From positions 1 through 64,000 of the forward strand of contig NZ_NBYX01000018.1 of assembly GCF_002099195.1 (NCBI RefSeq): DNA of 64,000 nt. The letters run 5' to 3'. Position 1 is the stretch's first letter; each line of letters starts with the position of its first letter. Below are positions 44,991-55,536 of the stretch, piece by piece. The translations under genes were made by a program, and so were the position numbers. Under the pieces are notes generated by a model, which saw only the letters and a list, made by a program, of their open reading frames with translations, searched no databases and had not been told where the DNA came from. Source of the stretch: Burkholderia puraquae. GTDB lineage: Bacteria; Pseudomonadota; Gammaproteobacteria; Burkholderiales; Burkholderiaceae.

Positions 44991-47900
44991 TCAGTCGGCC
45001 GCGGCCGGCACGAGCACCTCGCGGCTGCCGTTGATGCCCATCGGCGACACGAGCCCGGCCGCCTCCATCTGCTCGACGAGGCGTGCGGCGCGGTTGTAGC
45101 CGATGCGCAGTTGCCGTTGCACCGACGAGATCGACGCGCGCCGCGTGCGCACGACGAACGCGACGGCTTCGTCGTACAGCGGATCGGCTTCCGCGTCGGG
45201 CGCATCGCCGAACAGGTCCTGCGTCGCGCCATCGGCGGCCGGCCCGTCGAGGATCCCTTCCTCGTATTGCGGCTCGCCGAACTGCTTCAGGTATTCGACG
45301 ATCCGGTGCACTTCCTCGTCGGCGACGAACGCGCCGTGCACGCGCTGCGGATAACCGGTGCCCGGCGGCAGGAACAGCATGTCGCCCATCCCGAGCAGCG
45401 ATTCGGCACCCATCTGGTCGAGAATCGTGCGCGAGTCGATCTTCGACGACACCTGGAACGCGACGCGCGTCGGGATGTTCGCCTTGATCAGCCCCGTGAT
45501 CACGTCGACGGACGGACGCTGCGTCGCGAGGATCAGGTGGATGCCGGCCGCGCGCGCTTTCTGCGCGAGGCGAGCGATCAGCTCTTCGATCTTCTTGCCG
45601 GCCACCATCATCAGGTCGGCCAGCTCGTCGATCACGACGACGATCAGCGGCAGCGTCGACAGCGGCTCGGGATCCTCGGGCGTCAGCGAGAACGGGTTGC
45701 CGATCTTCTTTTCCTTCGCTTCCGCGTCGCGGATCTTCTGGTTGAAGCCCGCGAGGTTGCGCACGCCGACGGCCGACATCAGCCGGTAGCGCTTCTCCAT
45801 CTCGCCGACGCACCAGTTCAGCGCGTTCGCTGCGAGCTTCATGTCGGTGACGACCGGTGCGAGCAGGTGCGGGATGCCTTCGTAGACCGACAGCTCCAGC
45901 ATCTTCGGGTCGATCATGATGAGCCGCACATCCTCGGGCGTCGCCTTGTACAGCAGCGACAGGATCATCGCGTTGATCGCGACCGACTTGCCCGAGCCCG
46001 TCGTGCCCGCGACGAGCATGTGCGGCGCCTTCGCGAGATCGGTGACGACCGGGTGGCCGGTGATGTCCTTGCCCATCGCGATCGTCAGCTGCGAGGCCGA
46101 GTGCTGGTACTGGCGTGACTCGATGATTTCCGACAGGCGGATCATCTGGCGCTTCGCGTTCGGCAGTTCGAGGCCCATGCAGGTCTTGCCGGGAATCGTC
46201 TCGACGACGCGGATCGACGTGAGGCCGAGGCCGCGCGACAGGTCCTTCATCAGCCCGACGATCTGGCTGCCCCGCACGCCGAGCGCGGGCTCGATCTCGA
46301 AGCGCGTGATCACGGGGCCGGCCGACGCGCCGACCACCGTCACCGGCACCTTGAATTCCTGCAGCCGCTGTTCGATCACCTGCGCCGTCTGCGCGAGGTG
46401 TTCTTCGGTGATCGTTTCGATGTCGCCGGACCCGGGCTCGAGCAGGTCGAGTGTCGGCAGTTCGACGTTGAACGACGCGGGCGCGTGGAATTCGAACGCG
46501 TTCGGGCGCGGCTGGCGCGCGGGGGTGTCGGGGGCCGGTGAGCCGGCTGCGGCCGGCGCGGCAGGTTCGATTGCCGTGGCCGTGGTTGCTTCGGCCGGCG
46601 GGGCCGCGGGGGTCGCCGGTACGGCCGCTAAAGCCACCGGTGTGGACAGGCTCGCTGCGGGCTGCGGCGATGCCGCGGTCGATTGGGCCGCCGGTGTTGC
46701 GGAGACATTCGACATTGACCAGCTTGCCGGCGACGAGGCCGGGGCGAGTGGGGCTGCGAACGTCGTGGCCTCGATTGCTGCAGGTGCGGACGCGATCGAT
46801 GGAGCTTGCGTCGCGGCGGTTGCGCTGAAGGGGGGCGGCGAGCCGGCTGGAGCGACGGGCGAGCCGGCGATCGGCTGCGCCAGAGTTGCCGTGGCGATAG
46901 TGATCGGTGTGACTGCGCCGGAAGTGCTGAATGTGCCGAATGCCGTACCCGTGCCCGTCGACGAGGTTGCCGGGTTGACCTGAAGCGCCGGTACGGGTGA
47001 GGAGGACGGTGCCGTGATCGAGCCCGGCACATTCACGGGCGTCGCGGTAGCGATCGCTGACGTGGCAGCCGGTGCGGGCGCCGGTGCGGTCGAGCCGGAT
47101 GTCGAAGCCGACGTGCCGGTCGCAGACGGCGTCACGGCGGGCACAACGGACGATGCGGGCGACGATTCGCGGGGGAACGAACCGTAAGTTGTACCCGTCA
47201 CGCTGACCGGCGTCACCGGCGCAGTGCCGGGTACGTCGATCGGGGATGCCGGCGCGACGGAAGCCGCGATCGATGCTGAAGCGGTCTGCTGCGAAAGCGA
47301 AGCCGACGAAGCGCCGGTCATGCCGATCGGAGAGGCCGACGCGACGGATGCAGCGGTCGATGCCGGCACGGCCGGTTGAACACGAGAACCGGATGCAGTA
47401 CCGGTCACGCCATCCGGTGAAGCGCCAGCGGTGACCGATGCAACGCGCGATGTGGAGGCAGGTGCTTGCGTGGTCGAACCGTGCGCGGTGCCGACGAGCG
47501 GCGACGCAGCGGTAGCCGAAGCCGTTTGCACAGCGGCAAACGGTTGAGCAGCGGCCGGCGATTTCTGCAATTCCGTGGCGATGGGCGTATTCGTCGCGGC
47601 AGGTTGCGCCGTCGACGGCGTCCACGTCCATGCCGCTGCAGGCGCGGCGCCCCGAGTGACCGACAGCGGTGCAGCAGGTTCCACCATGTCATCCTTGGCG
47701 GCTTCCGGTGCAATACTCGATGCGGCTGGTGCCGACGCTGCCGCAAACGGCCTGGCTTCGGCACTTGCGCGCGGCGTTGCTTCGGCGATCTGCGAAGAGG
47801 GGAGGGCCGCGAATGGTGCGATGTTCGCGGCGGGCTTCACGTCGGTGTGCGTATCGGCGCTGCCCTGCGGCACGCGAGCCGGTGCCGCGCGATCGATTGC

Positions 47901-49628
47901 GGGAGCCGGTTGCGCCGTGTCCTTGTCGTCGGTATCGATGGACGCCGGCGGGTTGCTTGCGGCGATGTCGCGAACCGCCTCGGCCCTGGGTTGCGCGGCG
48001 GCGGCATTGGCCGATCCCGTCGCGGCCGTCAATGACTCGGCGACCGGGTTCCAGGCGGACGCGTCGACCGCGGAAACCGGCTGGCTGGCGAGGTCTTCCC
48101 ACGGCGCGAGGTCGATGGGCGCGTCGAACGACGGCGCGGGCGTGACTTCCGATCCCGGCGCGGCGGGGGCATCGTCGGTGTGCCGGATCTCGTCATCGGC
48201 GTGATGCGAGAACGCGGCATCGTCGATGCCGGTATTCGACAGCCCGTGTGGCGCGGCGGCGTCGAACGCCACGGCGCCCGCATCGGCAACCGGCGCATGG
48301 ACAGCGGGCGCTGCCGGCATGAATGCGTCGAGCACGATCGGTGCGTTGTCGTCGTACGCCGGCGCCGCATCGTGAGCGAGCGGAACAGCGGCGTCATGCG
48401 CCGCGAAGCCGTGGGTCGCAGAGGCGATCCCGGCCGGCACGGCCGCCGCTGCCGGCGTTGCCATGCTGGCAGCGGCCACACCAGCCACACCAGCCACGGT
48501 GGCTGCGGCCGCCGCGTGCGCTGCGTCGGCCGACTGCGCACCGCTCAGCGTCGCCCATTGCGCGGTGCTGGCCTCGATCGAGCGCAGCGTGTCGTGAACG
48601 CTCGGCGCCGGCGTGATCGGCGCGGCGGGCTTTTCCGTCCATGCATAGAGCGGCGCACGCGCCGGCGTTTGCGGCGCCGGGCGACGTCGTGCCGCATCCG
48701 GTGGCAGGCCGGCCGAACCGGCTCCTGCGACTGGGCGTACCGGCGGCCGCTGCGACTGCGGCTGCGTAGGGGCCGGCCGCGGCGTGACCGCGGTACGCGG
48801 CGGGGTCGGCTTCAACGCGGCGGTGGCCGGTCGCGCGGCAGTCGGCCGCGGGCGGACGGGCTCGAATCCGACAGGAAGCGGGGCGGGATCGGGGCGCGGA
48901 ACTTGCGAGTTCGCTGCTGCGCGCGCGAGGCTGGCGGTGCTGCCGGTCGTGGGCGGCGGCATCGCGCTGGCCGGGGGAGGCGGCGCGGGCGGTGTCGGCA
49001 TGCTGCGTTGGGACGCAGTCGGCTTCAACCAGCCCGACGGCGCGACGGGTTCCACGTGAGGTCGCGCGGGCGTGCTGCTGCGCGGCTTCGGCCGCGCCTG
49101 CGGGTCGGGTTTCCACAGCGTCGGGCGCGAATACCGGCCGTTCTGGCGTGGCGCCATCGAATTGACGGTATGCGCGGTGGCCGGCTGGACGACGTCGTCG
49201 TCGCGATGCAGCGCGCTGCGCGGCAGGTCGGCGATGCCGCGCGCCTCGTCGTCACCGCCGTCGCGCGACAGCTTGACACCGAACGACGTGTCGACCCACG
49301 CGGCGAACTGCCGCCAGCCGATGCCGGTCAGCCAGGGCAGCCCGGCGAAGAACAGCACGACCATCGCGACCGGCGTGCCGATCGGGCCGAGCACGTGGGC
49401 GAAGCCTGCCGAGAACGCATGGCCGAGCGCGTTCGTGTCGGGGCCCGACAGCGGGCTCGTCAGCGTGCAGCTTGCCGCGAACACGGCAGCGAAGCCGAGC
49501 CACAGGCGGATCGAGCCGCGGCCGGCGAGCCCGCCGCCGCCGGGCAGCATTGCCTGCACGAGACGCCAGAAGAGAAGGAGGAACCAGACGGCGGAGATGC
49601 CGAACCAGCCGAAGACAACCGTGTGCAT
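44991..49628 (-). CDS. ftsK: FtsK/SpoIIIE-type DNA translocase with a very long linker
   Basis: 1545 residues; E. coli FtsK has 1329. Three or four membrane helices lie within residues about 3-105 ([40 protein letters not shown]). Residues about 120-1040 are a linker rich in Ala, Pro, Ser and Thr with no visible domain. The motor starts near 1043 ([20 protein letters not shown]), with Walker [16 protein letters not shown] near 1209, [18 protein letters not shown], Walker [21 protein letters not shown] and [22 protein letters not shown]-terminal gamma winged helix ([20 protein letters not shown]) for KOPS reading is intact. It moves DNA at the septum and activates XerCD at dif. The start ATG 49628 has CAGGAG-like sequence weakly placed. 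Confidence 0.95.
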   Translation of the reverse strand: MHTVVFGWFGISAVWFLLLFWRLVQAMLPGGGGLAGRGSIRLWLGFAAVFAASCTLTSPLSGPDTNALGHAFSAGFAHVLGPIGTPVAMVVLFFAGLPWLTGIGWRQFAAWVDTSFGVKLSRDGGDDEARGIADLPRSALHRDDDVVQPATAHTVNSMAPRQNGRYSRPTLWKPDPQARPKPRSSTPARPHVEPVAPSGWLKPTASQRSMPTPPAPPPPASAMPPPTTGSTASLARAAANSQVPRPDPAPLPVGFEPVRPRPTAARPATAALKPTPPRTAVTPRPAPTQPQSQRPPVRPVAGAGSAGLPPDAARRRPAPQTPARAPLYAWTEKPAAPITPAPSVHDTLRSIEASTAQWATLSGAQSADAAHAAAAATVAGVAGVAAASMATPAAAAVPAGIASATHGFAAHDAAVPLAHDAAPAYDDNAPIVLDAFMPAAPAVHAPVADAGAVAFDAAAPHGLSNTGIDDAAFSHHADDEIRHTDDAPAAPGSEVTPAPSFDAPIDLAPWEDLASQPVSAVDASAWNPVAESLTAATGSANAAAAQPRAEAVRDIAASNPPASIDTDDKDTAQPAPAIDRAAPARVPQGSADTHTDVKPAANIAPFAALPSSQIAEATPRASAEARPFAAASAPAASSIAPEAAKDDMVEPAAPLSVTRGAAPAAAWTWTPSTAQPAATNTPIATELQKSPAAAQPFAAVQTASATAASPLVGTAHGSTTQAPASTSRVASVTAGASPDGVTGTASGSRVQPAVPASTAASVASASPIGMTGASSASLSQQTASASIAASVAPASPIDVPGTAPVTPVSVTGTTYGSFPRESSPASSVVPAVTPSATGTSASTSGSTAPAPAPAATSAIATATPVNVPGSITAPSSSPVPALQVNPATSSTGTGTAFGTFSTSGAVTPITIATATLAQPIAGSPVAPAGSPPPFSATAATQAPSIASAPAAIEATTFAAPLAPASSPASWSMSNVSATPAAQSTAASPQPAASLSTPVALAAVPATPAAPPAEATTATAIEPAAPAAAGSPAPDTPARQPRPNAFEFHAPASFNVELPTLDLLEPGSGDIETITEEHLAQTAQVIEQRLQEFKVPVTVVGASAGPVITRFEIEPALGVRGSQIVGLMKDLSRGLGLTSIRVVETIPGKTCMGLELPNAKRQMIRLSEIIESRQYQHSASQLTIAMGKDITGHPVVTDLAKAPHMLVAGTTGSGKSVAINAMILSLLYKATPEDVRLIMIDPKMLELSVYEGIPHLLAPVVTDMKLAANALNWCVGEMEKRYRLMSAVGVRNLAGFNQKIRDAEAKEKKIGNPFSLTPEDPEPLSTLPLIVVVIDELADLMMVAGKKIEELIARLAQKARAAGIHLILATQRPSVDVITGLIKANIPTRVAFQVSSKIDSRTILDQMGAESLLGMGDMLFLPPGTGYPQRVHGAFVADEEVHRIVEYLKQFGEPQYEEGILDGPAADGATQDLFGDAPDAEADPLYDEAVAFVVRTRRASISSVQRQLRIGYNRAARLVEQMEAAGLVSPMGINGSREVLVPAAAD

Positions 49629-49787
49629 GCTTTGAAACAGGAGTGGGGAGGGGCGCGCGGGGCGCGACCCGCCGAGTTTAACCGGCTGGGGAACAAGACT
49701 CTAACGCGGCGTGCATCCGATTCACGCCGCGCGACGCGTGTGCGCGCCACGCGAAGGCGGTCGGTCGGCCTGCGCGCGCGCCGTGCA

Positions 49788-50333
49788 TCAGGGGCTCCGG
49801 TGCGTGAAGGTCAGCGTTGCGCCGGAAGCGGTCACGATCTGCAGTTGCTGCGGCTCGCGCATCTGCACGCCGGTCTTGTCGATGTGGGCGAGTGCGTCGA
49901 GGTACGCAGCCTCAAGCTGGCCGCCAAGCGTATTCGGGCAGGCCATCCGCGTGCCGGCGAGCGGCCCGAAGCTCAACAGGCCGTTCTTGATCGCGTAGGT
50001 GCCCATGTAGCGGTTGCAGCCCGAGAACCCGCTGGCGCGCCGGATGCCCGAGTCGGTCGACAGCGCGAGCTTGATCGGCTCGCCGTTGTCGCCGTGCGGG
50101 ATCGCGCGCTGCGTGCCGTCGGCGTTCAGCCAGCTGGTGAGTTCCCAGCTCGTGTCGTCGAGCAGCTGGACGGCGGCCGGGTTGTACGGGTCGGGCGCAG
50201 GGGCGGCGGAATCGGGGTGGGTCGGCATCGCGCAGGCGGCGAGAAGCGTGGCAAGCGTCAACGCGCAGAGCGGCGCGCGCAACGGGCGAAGCAGGCCGGT
50301 GCGTGCGCGTGCGGCGGCAGACAGGTGGGACAT
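49788..50333 (-). CDS. META-domain lipoprotein (HslJ-like)
   Basis: 181 residues. A basic N terminus is followed by a lipoprotein signal ending in the lipobox LLAACAMP, so Cys34 is probably lipidated. The mature part has one META domain: LLDDTSWELTSWLNADGTQR, ASGFSGCNRYMGTYAIKNGL, FGPLAGTRMACP and QLQIVTASGATLTFT. These domains occur in HslJ, a heat-shock-linked outer-membrane protein associated with novobiocin resistance in E. coli. The role here is unknown. It is divergent from purT with 213 bp between starts. ATG 50333 follows GGAACGAGGCTC. Confidence 0.88.
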   Translation of the reverse strand: MSHLSAAARARTGLLRPLRAPLCALTLATLLAACAMPTHPDSAAPAPDPYNPAAVQLLDDTSWELTSWLNADGTQRAIPHGDNGEPIKLALSTDSGIRRASGFSGCNRYMGTYAIKNGLLSFGPLAGTRMACPNTLGGQLEAAYLDALAHIDKTGVQMREPQQLQIVTASGATLTFTHRSP

Positions 50334-50546
50334 GAGCCTCGTTCCTCATCGGATTCTGATCAAGGCGTAAGAGTAACGCACCCGCCCCGCGGCAGGCGAG
50401 CCGACACTTCGCGCATGAAAACGTTCGCGGCCCGTCCACGCGCCGTGCGCGGCCGGGCACCGGCACGTCGAAACGCCCAAAACGGGCACCAACGCGCGTG
50501 TTAACATCGGAGCCGTTTTCGTCCTCCACCAGAAGCGGGAAATCAC

Positions 50547-51761
50547 ATGCAGATCGGTCAGCGGCTCGGTACGCCGCTCTCACCCTCGGCCACGCGCGTC
50601 ATGCTGCTCGGCGCCGGCGAACTCGGCAAGGAAGTCATCATCGCGTTGCAGCGGCTCGGCGTCGAAGTCGTCGCAGTCGACCGCTATCCGGATGCGCCGG
50701 GCCACCAGGTCGCGCATCGCGCGCACGTGATCGACATGACGGACGCCGCCGCGCTGCGGGCGATCGTCGAAGCCGAACGCCCGCACCTGATCGTGCCCGA
50801 GATCGAGGCGATCGCGACCGACGCGCTCGCGGCGATCGAGGCGGCCGGCCTCGCCGAGGTGATCCCGACCGCGCGCGCGACCCAGCTCACGATGAACCGC
50901 GAAGGGATCCGCCGGCTCGCCGCCGAGGAACTCGGCCTGCCGACGTCGCCGTATGCGTTCGCGGATTCGTTCGAAGCGTTCAGCGCGGCCGTCGCGAAGA
51001 TCGGCATGCCGTGCGTCGTGAAGCCCGTGATGTCGTCGTCGGGCAAGGGGCAGTCGGTCGTGAAGACCGAAGCCGACGTGAAGCCGGCGTGGGACTACGC
51101 GATGGCGGGCGGCCGCGTGAACCACGGCCGCGTGATCGTCGAAGGCTTCATCGATTTCGATTACGAGATCACGCAGCTCACGGTGCGCGCGATCGATCCG
51201 GCGACGAACGCCACGCGTACCTACTTCTGCGAGCCGGTCGGCCACGTGCAGGTCGCGGGCGACTACGTCGAGTCGTGGCAGCCGCAGCCGATGAGCGCAG
51301 CGGCGCTCGAGAAGTCGCGCGAGATCGCACACAAGGTTACCGAGGCGCTCGGCGGGCGCGGGATGTTCGGCGTCGAGCTGTTCGTGCGCGGCGACGACGT
51401 GTGGTTCTCCGAGGTGAGCCCGCGGCCGCACGATACGGGCCTCGTCACGCTCGCGTCGCAGCGCCAGTCGGAATTCGAGCTGCACGCGCGTGCGATTCTC
51501 GGGCTGCCGGTCGATCCGGCGCTCGGTACGCCGGCCGCGTCGGCCGTGATCTACGGGGGGCTCGACGAGCGCGGGATCGCCTTCGAAGGCGTGCGCGACG
51601 CGCTCGCGGTGCCGGGCGCCGACCTGCGCCTGTTCGGCAAGCCGGAAAGTTTTGCGAAGCGGCGCATGGGCGTCGCGCTGGCGACCGGTGCGACCGTCGA
51701 CGAAGCCCGCGAACGCGCGAAGCGTGCCGCCGCGGCCGTCCGGCCCGTGTCGGCTCGCTGA
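50547..51761 (+). CDS. purT: Formate-dependent GAR transformylase (PurT)
   Basis: A 404-residue ATP-grasp enzyme that makes formyl-glycinamide ribonucleotide from GAR, formate and ATP, the folate-independent third step of purine synthesis. Motifs are [39 protein letters not shown], the ATP-grasp loop [20 protein letters not shown], and [20 protein letters not shown] with the Mg-binding Glu residues, then [15 protein letters not shown]. Length is close to E. coli PurT (392). AAGCGGGAAATCAC precedes ATG 50547. A small lipoprotein gene follows 18 bp downstream. Confidence 0.97.
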   Translation: MQIGQRLGTPLSPSATRVMLLGAGELGKEVIIALQRLGVEVVAVDRYPDAPGHQVAHRAHVIDMTDAAALRAIVEAERPHLIVPEIEAIATDALAAIEAAGLAEVIPTARATQLTMNREGIRRLAAEELGLPTSPYAFADSFEAFSAAVAKIGMPCVVKPVMSSSGKGQSVVKTEADVKPAWDYAMAGGRVNHGRVIVEGFIDFDYEITQLTVRAIDPATNATRTYFCEPVGHVQVAGDYVESWQPQPMSAAALEKSREIAHKVTEALGGRGMFGVELFVRGDDVWFSEVSPRPHDTGLVTLASQRQSEFELHARAILGLPVDPALGTPAASAVIYGGLDERGIAFEGVRDALAVPGADLRLFGKPESFAKRRMGVALATGATVDEARERAKRAAAAVRPVSAR

Positions 51762-51779
51762 CGTAACCAGGAGAGGACG

Positions 51780-51965
51780 ATGACGCCGACGTGGCTGCGT
51801 ATCGGAAAGCTGGCCGCCGCGCTGGCGCTTGCCGCGAGTCTCGCGGGTTGCGGCCTCGCGGCCGCACCGTGCCGGGTGGCCTCGGCCGGGCTCAAGATCG
51901 TACCGCTGGTCGGCCATGTCGCGGCCGCACCGACCGACGCGTGTGCCGACGTCATCGATCCCTGA
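51780..51965 (+). CDS. Small lipoprotein (DUF6726-like)
   Basis: 61 residues. The signal peptide LAAALALAASLAGCGLA contains a clear lipobox with the lipidated Cys at about residue 24. The mature part is only about 38 residues (ending APTDACADVIDP) with two further Cys that could pair. It resembles short conserved Burkholderia lipoproteins of unknown function. ACCAGGAGAGGACG before ATG 51780 is a strong ribosome binding site, and the gene is 18 bp after purT, so it is probably cotranscribed. Real gene likely; function unknown. Confidence 0.8.
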   Translation: MTPTWLRIGKLAAALALAASLAGCGLAAAPCRVASAGLKIVPLVGHVAAAPTDACADVIDP

Positions 51966-52046
51966 TCACGATACCCGACGCGATCGCCAACAATAATCGC
52001 GCGCCCCGCGAAGGCGCGTTTTCACCCGTCTCGTGAGAGGACCTGC

Positions 52047-52427
52047 ATGATTCGCCAAACCCTCGCCGCGCTCGCGCTTGCCGGCACTGCCGTGTCCGTC
52101 GCGCATGCCGCGCAACTGACCGTCGAAGAGATCGACGCCGATTCGCGCCAGTTCGCCGTCTACCAGTGTGCGAACCAGAAGCAGCCCGTGCGCGTGTCGT
52201 ACTGGCTCGCGGGCAACGGCCAGAGCTTCGCGCTCGTGCCGGTCAACGGGAAGCAAATGCTGTTCGTCGACACCGTGTCGGCGTCGGGCGCGCGCTACCA
52301 GGCCGGCCGCTATACGTGGTGGACGAAGGGCAAGGAAGCGACACTGCGTGACGAGATCGCCGACCAGAATTCGCCGCCGCTGCTGGGCGACTGTGTACAG
52401 GTCGAGAAGAAAAAGAAGAAGGGCTGA
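52047..52427 (+). CDS. MliC-family lysozyme inhibitor-like periplasmic protein
   Basis: 126 residues with a signal peptide (MIRQTLAALALAGTAVSVAH, cleavage after AHA). The MliC/PliC-type fold is suggested by FAVYQCANQKQPVRVSYWLA, FALVPVNGKQMLFVDTVSAS, GARYQAGRYTWWTKGKEATL and the closing Cys in LLGDCVQVEKK. Members bind and inhibit c-type lysozyme, protecting the cell wall. There is no lipobox, so it is soluble periplasmic rather than membrane-bound. GTGAGAGGACCTGC precedes the ATG. It is the third gene in line after purT (81 bp after the small lipoprotein). The tail is a run of lysines. Confidence 0.85.
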   Translation: MIRQTLAALALAGTAVSVAHAAQLTVEEIDADSRQFAVYQCANQKQPVRVSYWLAGNGQSFALVPVNGKQMLFVDTVSASGARYQAGRYTWWTKGKEATLRDEIADQNSPPLLGDCVQVEKKKKKG

Positions 52428-52900
52428 GCGCCCGGCGCGAACGTGGATCGTGCCAGCCGGTGCCTGCCGGCGGCCGGCTCCCGGGCCTGACGGCCCGGCA
52501 CGCGGGCGGGGGTGGCAGGTTGGCAGCGGGCGGTCAGGCAAGGCGATCCGCGATCAGACCCCTGAAATCGCCCACCGGCCAATCGAGATGGCCCGATCGG
52601 CCATCCGTCGACTGCGCCGGCCTGCCCGGGCCCGCCGCGCGAACCATCGTTGCGGCTGTTCGCGGCGTTGTCACGGACAGACGGCCGCGCAGTGCTACAA
52701 TACGCCCCTTTCCGCCGGCATTCGCGCCGAACGGAGTCCGCACGGCCTGGCGTCCAGCGTTCGCATTGAACCGGTCCCAAGCGCCAGAGCGGCGCCGCGC
52801 GGCGCGCCGCGGCTCCGTCTATTTCCGAATTGTGATGAGCGCAGGCCCGGCCGGCCTGACGCACGATGTCCCCGCCGCGCCTTTTGAGCGAAACGCCACC
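52428..52900 (+). promoter_or_regulatory. 473-bp gap with a likely promoter and long leader for the RhlE-type helicase
   Basis: No convincing gene. TACAAT at 52696-52701 (in GTGCTACAATACGCC) is the best -10 candidate; TTGTCA at 52668 is too far (22 bp) to be its normal -35. If it is used, the leader to the helicase start would be about 190 nt. The first 270 bp are GC-rich with no clear T-tailed hairpin for the preceding gene. Confidence 0.4.
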
Positions 52901-54427
52901 ATGTCCGATTCTGTCGCCAAGCCCGTCGACGCAACCTTCGATCAATTCGGCCTTGCCGCCGATATCCTGAAAGCCATTGCGGAGCAGGGGTATACGACGC
53001 CGACGCCGATCCAGGCGCAGGCCATTCCGGTCGTGCTCGCCGGCCGCGACGTCATGGGCGCCGCGCAAACGGGTACCGGCAAGACCGCGAGCTTCTCGCT
53101 GCCGATCATCCAGCGCCTGCTGCCGCAGGCCAACACGAGCGCGTCACCGGCGCGCCACCCCGTGCGTGCGCTGATCCTCACGCCGACCCGCGAACTCGCC
53201 GACCAGGTCGCCGCGAACGTGCACGCGTATGCGAAGCACACGCCGCTGCGCAGCGCGGTCGTGTTCGGCGGCGTCGATATGAACCCGCAGTCGGCAGAGC
53301 TGCGCCGCGGCGTCGAGATCCTGATCGCGACACCGGGCCGCCTGCTCGACCATGTGCAGCAGAAGACGGCGAATCTCGGCCAGGTGCAGATCCTTGTGCT
53401 CGACGAAGCCGACCGGATGCTCGACATGGGCTTCCTGCCCGATCTGCAGCGCATCCTGAACCTGCTGCCGAAGGAACGCCAGACGCTGCTGTTCTCGGCC
53501 ACCTTCTCGGGGGAAATCAAGAAGCTCGCGTCGACCTACCTGCGTAACCCGCAGACGATCGAAGTCGCGCGCAGCAACTCGACGAACGCGAACGTCACGC
53601 AGATCGTCTACGACGTCGCCGAAGGCGACAAGCAGGCGGCCGTCGTGCAGTTGCTGCGCGATCGCGGCCTCAAGCAGGTGATCGTGTTCTGCAACAGCAA
53701 GATCGGCGCGAGCCGCCTCGCGCGCAATCTCGAGCGCGACGGTGTGGTCGCGTCGGCGATCCACGGCGACAAGACGCAGCTCGAACGGATGCAGGCGCTC
53801 GACGCGTTCAAGCGCGGCGAGATCGAGGCGCTGGTCGCGACCGACGTGGCCGCACGCGGCCTCGACATCGCCGAGCTGCCGGCCGTGATCAACTTCGACC
53901 TGCCGTTCAGCGCGGAAGACTACGTGCACCGGATCGGCCGTACCGGCCGCGCGGGTGCGACGGGCGACGCGCTGTCGCTGTGCAGCCCGAACGAGCGCAA
54001 GCAGCTCGCCGATATCGAGAAGCTGATCAAGCGTCCGCTCGACATTCAGACGCTCGCGATCGACAAGCCGGCACGCCATCGTCACGACGAGCGCGGTAAC
54101 GACCGCGGCAATGACCGCGGCGGCGATCGCAACAGCGAGCGCAGTGGCGAACGGGGCGGCGAACGGGGCGGCGAACGGGGTGGCCGTCGCGATCGCGACG
54201 AACATCGCGGCGCGTCGGGGCGCCGGCCGGGCGGCTCCGAGCGCGGTCATCACCGTCGCCACGAAGCGCCGGTCGACGATTTCTTCCTGAAGCCGTACGA
54301 GCCGTCGGTGCCGGCGAAGCAGCACGACGACGCGCAGCCTGCGCAGCAGCCCGAGAAGAAGGGGCCGAAGCGTCAGGTCGCCGCGCTGCTCGGCGGGTTC
54401 GGGATGCCGCGCAAGCCATCGGAGTAA
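52901..54427 (+). CDS. rhlE: DEAD-box RNA helicase, RhlE type
   Basis: 508 residues. The helicase core (about 10-370) has the Q motif GYTTPTPIQAQAIP, motif I AAQTGTGKTASF, Ia PTRELADQ, II VLDEADRMLDMGF, III FSATFSGEI, V ATDVAARGLDI and VI HRIGRTGRAG. The tail (about 390-508) is basic and repetitive, with NDRGND and GERGGERGGERGG blocks typical of RNA-binding RhlE tails, ending KRQVAALLGGFGMPRK. It likely remodels rRNA or mRNA. ATG 52901 begins MSDSVAKPVDATFDQFGLA; ATG 52835 is also in frame. The leader is long, as in cold-induced helicase genes. Confidence 0.93.
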   Translation: MSDSVAKPVDATFDQFGLAADILKAIAEQGYTTPTPIQAQAIPVVLAGRDVMGAAQTGTGKTASFSLPIIQRLLPQANTSASPARHPVRALILTPTRELADQVAANVHAYAKHTPLRSAVVFGGVDMNPQSAELRRGVEILIATPGRLLDHVQQKTANLGQVQILVLDEADRMLDMGFLPDLQRILNLLPKERQTLLFSATFSGEIKKLASTYLRNPQTIEVARSNSTNANVTQIVYDVAEGDKQAAVVQLLRDRGLKQVIVFCNSKIGASRLARNLERDGVVASAIHGDKTQLERMQALDAFKRGEIEALVATDVAARGLDIAELPAVINFDLPFSAEDYVHRIGRTGRAGATGDALSLCSPNERKQLADIEKLIKRPLDIQTLAIDKPARHRHDERGNDRGNDRGGDRNSERSGERGGERGGERGGRRDRDEHRGASGRRPGGSERGHHRRHEAPVDDFFLKPYEPSVPAKQHDDAQPAQQPEKKGPKRQVAALLGGFGMPRKPSE

Positions 54428-54620
54428 GCCCGGCGGACGTGACGGTGCGGCGCGCGAGCGCTGCAGGAGAAGCGGGTGCATGCGATGAGCATGTGCCCGT
54501 TTTTCATTGGGGCCGTGGTTCGATGGGGGAGCGGAAGAGGGCGTGGGGCGCCGGCGGCGAGCGATGCAGCCGGCACCCGGCGGGCGCCCGATCGCCGCGA
54601 AACCGGCGTGCTGCCGCGCG

Positions 54621-55514
54621 TCAGCCGGCCTGCGGCCCGAAGCGCGTCGCCCACGCGGCCGTCGCGGCTGCGTAGAACGCATCGAGTGTCGTGCCTGCGA
54701 GCGCGCCGTCGGGCGCGAGGCCCAGGTGCGCGGCCGCGGCCTGCAGCGCCGGTAGCGGATCGTCGCGTTCGAGCGCGGCCGCGCCCGTCTGCTTGCTGAG
54801 CTTTTCGCCGTTCGCATCGACGACGACGGGCACGTGCAGATACTGCGGCGTCGGCACGCCGAGGCAGTGCTGCAGGTGGATCTGGCGCGCGGTCGAGTCG
54901 AGCAGGTCGGCGCCGCGCACGACGTGCGTGATGTGCGCATCGGCATCGTCGACGACGACCGCGAGCTGATAGGCCCATTGGCCGTCCGCGCGTTTCAGCA
55001 CGAAATCCCCGACTTCGGTCGCGAGGTTCTGCGATTGCGCGTGCTGCCAGCGATCGTCGAACGTGACGATCGCATCGTCGCCGTCCGGCACGCGCAACCG
55101 CCACGCACGCGCGGGTTTGCCGTGCAGGCCGGTGCGGCAGGTGCCCGGGTAGGCGAGCGTCGTGTGGCGCTCGTGCGCGGCGCGCAGCGAATCGGCGATT
55201 TCCTTGCGCGTGCAGCCGCACGGGTAGACGCGCCCCGCCGCGACGAGCCGTTCGAGCGCGGACGTGTACGCGGCATCGCGCGTGCTTTGCCAGACGGGCG
55301 GCTCGTCGGGCGTCATGCCGAAATGCGCGAGCGTCGCGAGGATGTCGTCGGCCGCGCCGGGTACCGTGCGCGGGCCGTCGAGATCCTCGATGCGCACGAG
55401 CCATGCGCCGCCGTGTGCGCGCGCGTCGAGCCAGCTTGCGAGCGCGCCGACCAGCGAGCCGAAGTGCAGTGGGCCGGTGGGCGACGGCGCGAAGCGGCCG
55501 CGATAGGCGGTCAT
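54621..55514 (-). CDS. gluQ: Glutamyl-Q tRNA(Asp) synthetase
   Basis: A 297-residue truncated GluRS paralogue lacking the anticodon-binding domain. It shows [20 protein letters not shown] (HIGH-type motif), RIEDLDGPR, a zinc site CGCTRKEI, and KLSKQTGA in place of KMSKS. It attaches glutamate to queuosine at position 34 of tRNA-Asp. The length matches E. coli YadB/GluQ (about 300). It is 22 bp downstream of trhO on the same strand; both act on position 34 of tRNA. The start ATG 55514 has ACCGCGCGCT upstream, with no clear ribosome binding site. Confidence 0.95.
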   Translation of the reverse strand: MTAYRGRFAPSPTGPLHFGSLVGALASWLDARAHGGAWLVRIEDLDGPRTVPGAADDILATLAHFGMTPDEPPVWQSTRDAAYTSALERLVAAGRVYPCGCTRKEIADSLRAAHERHTTLAYPGTCRTGLHGKPARAWRLRVPDGDDAIVTFDDRWQHAQSQNLATEVGDFVLKRADGQWAYQLAVVVDDADAHITHVVRGADLLDSTARQIHLQHCLGVPTPQYLHVPVVVDANGEKLSKQTGAAALERDDPLPALQAAAAHLGLAPDGALAGTTLDAFYAAATAAWATRFGPQAG

Positions 55515-55536
55515 CGGGGCGCGGGGCAGCGCGCGG

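Noticed and set aside
44098-47631. A 1177-codon minus-strand frame overlapping the lactonase gene and the FtsK motor
   Set aside because: It is a wrong frame of ftsK continued as antisense of the lactonase gene across a clear terminator. It has no recognisable domain.
46500-49250. Repetitive-looking DNA as a repeat array or CRISPR
   Set aside because: It is the low-complexity Ala/Pro/Ser/Thr coding linker of ftsK; there are no regular repeat-spacer units, and the frame is intact throughout.
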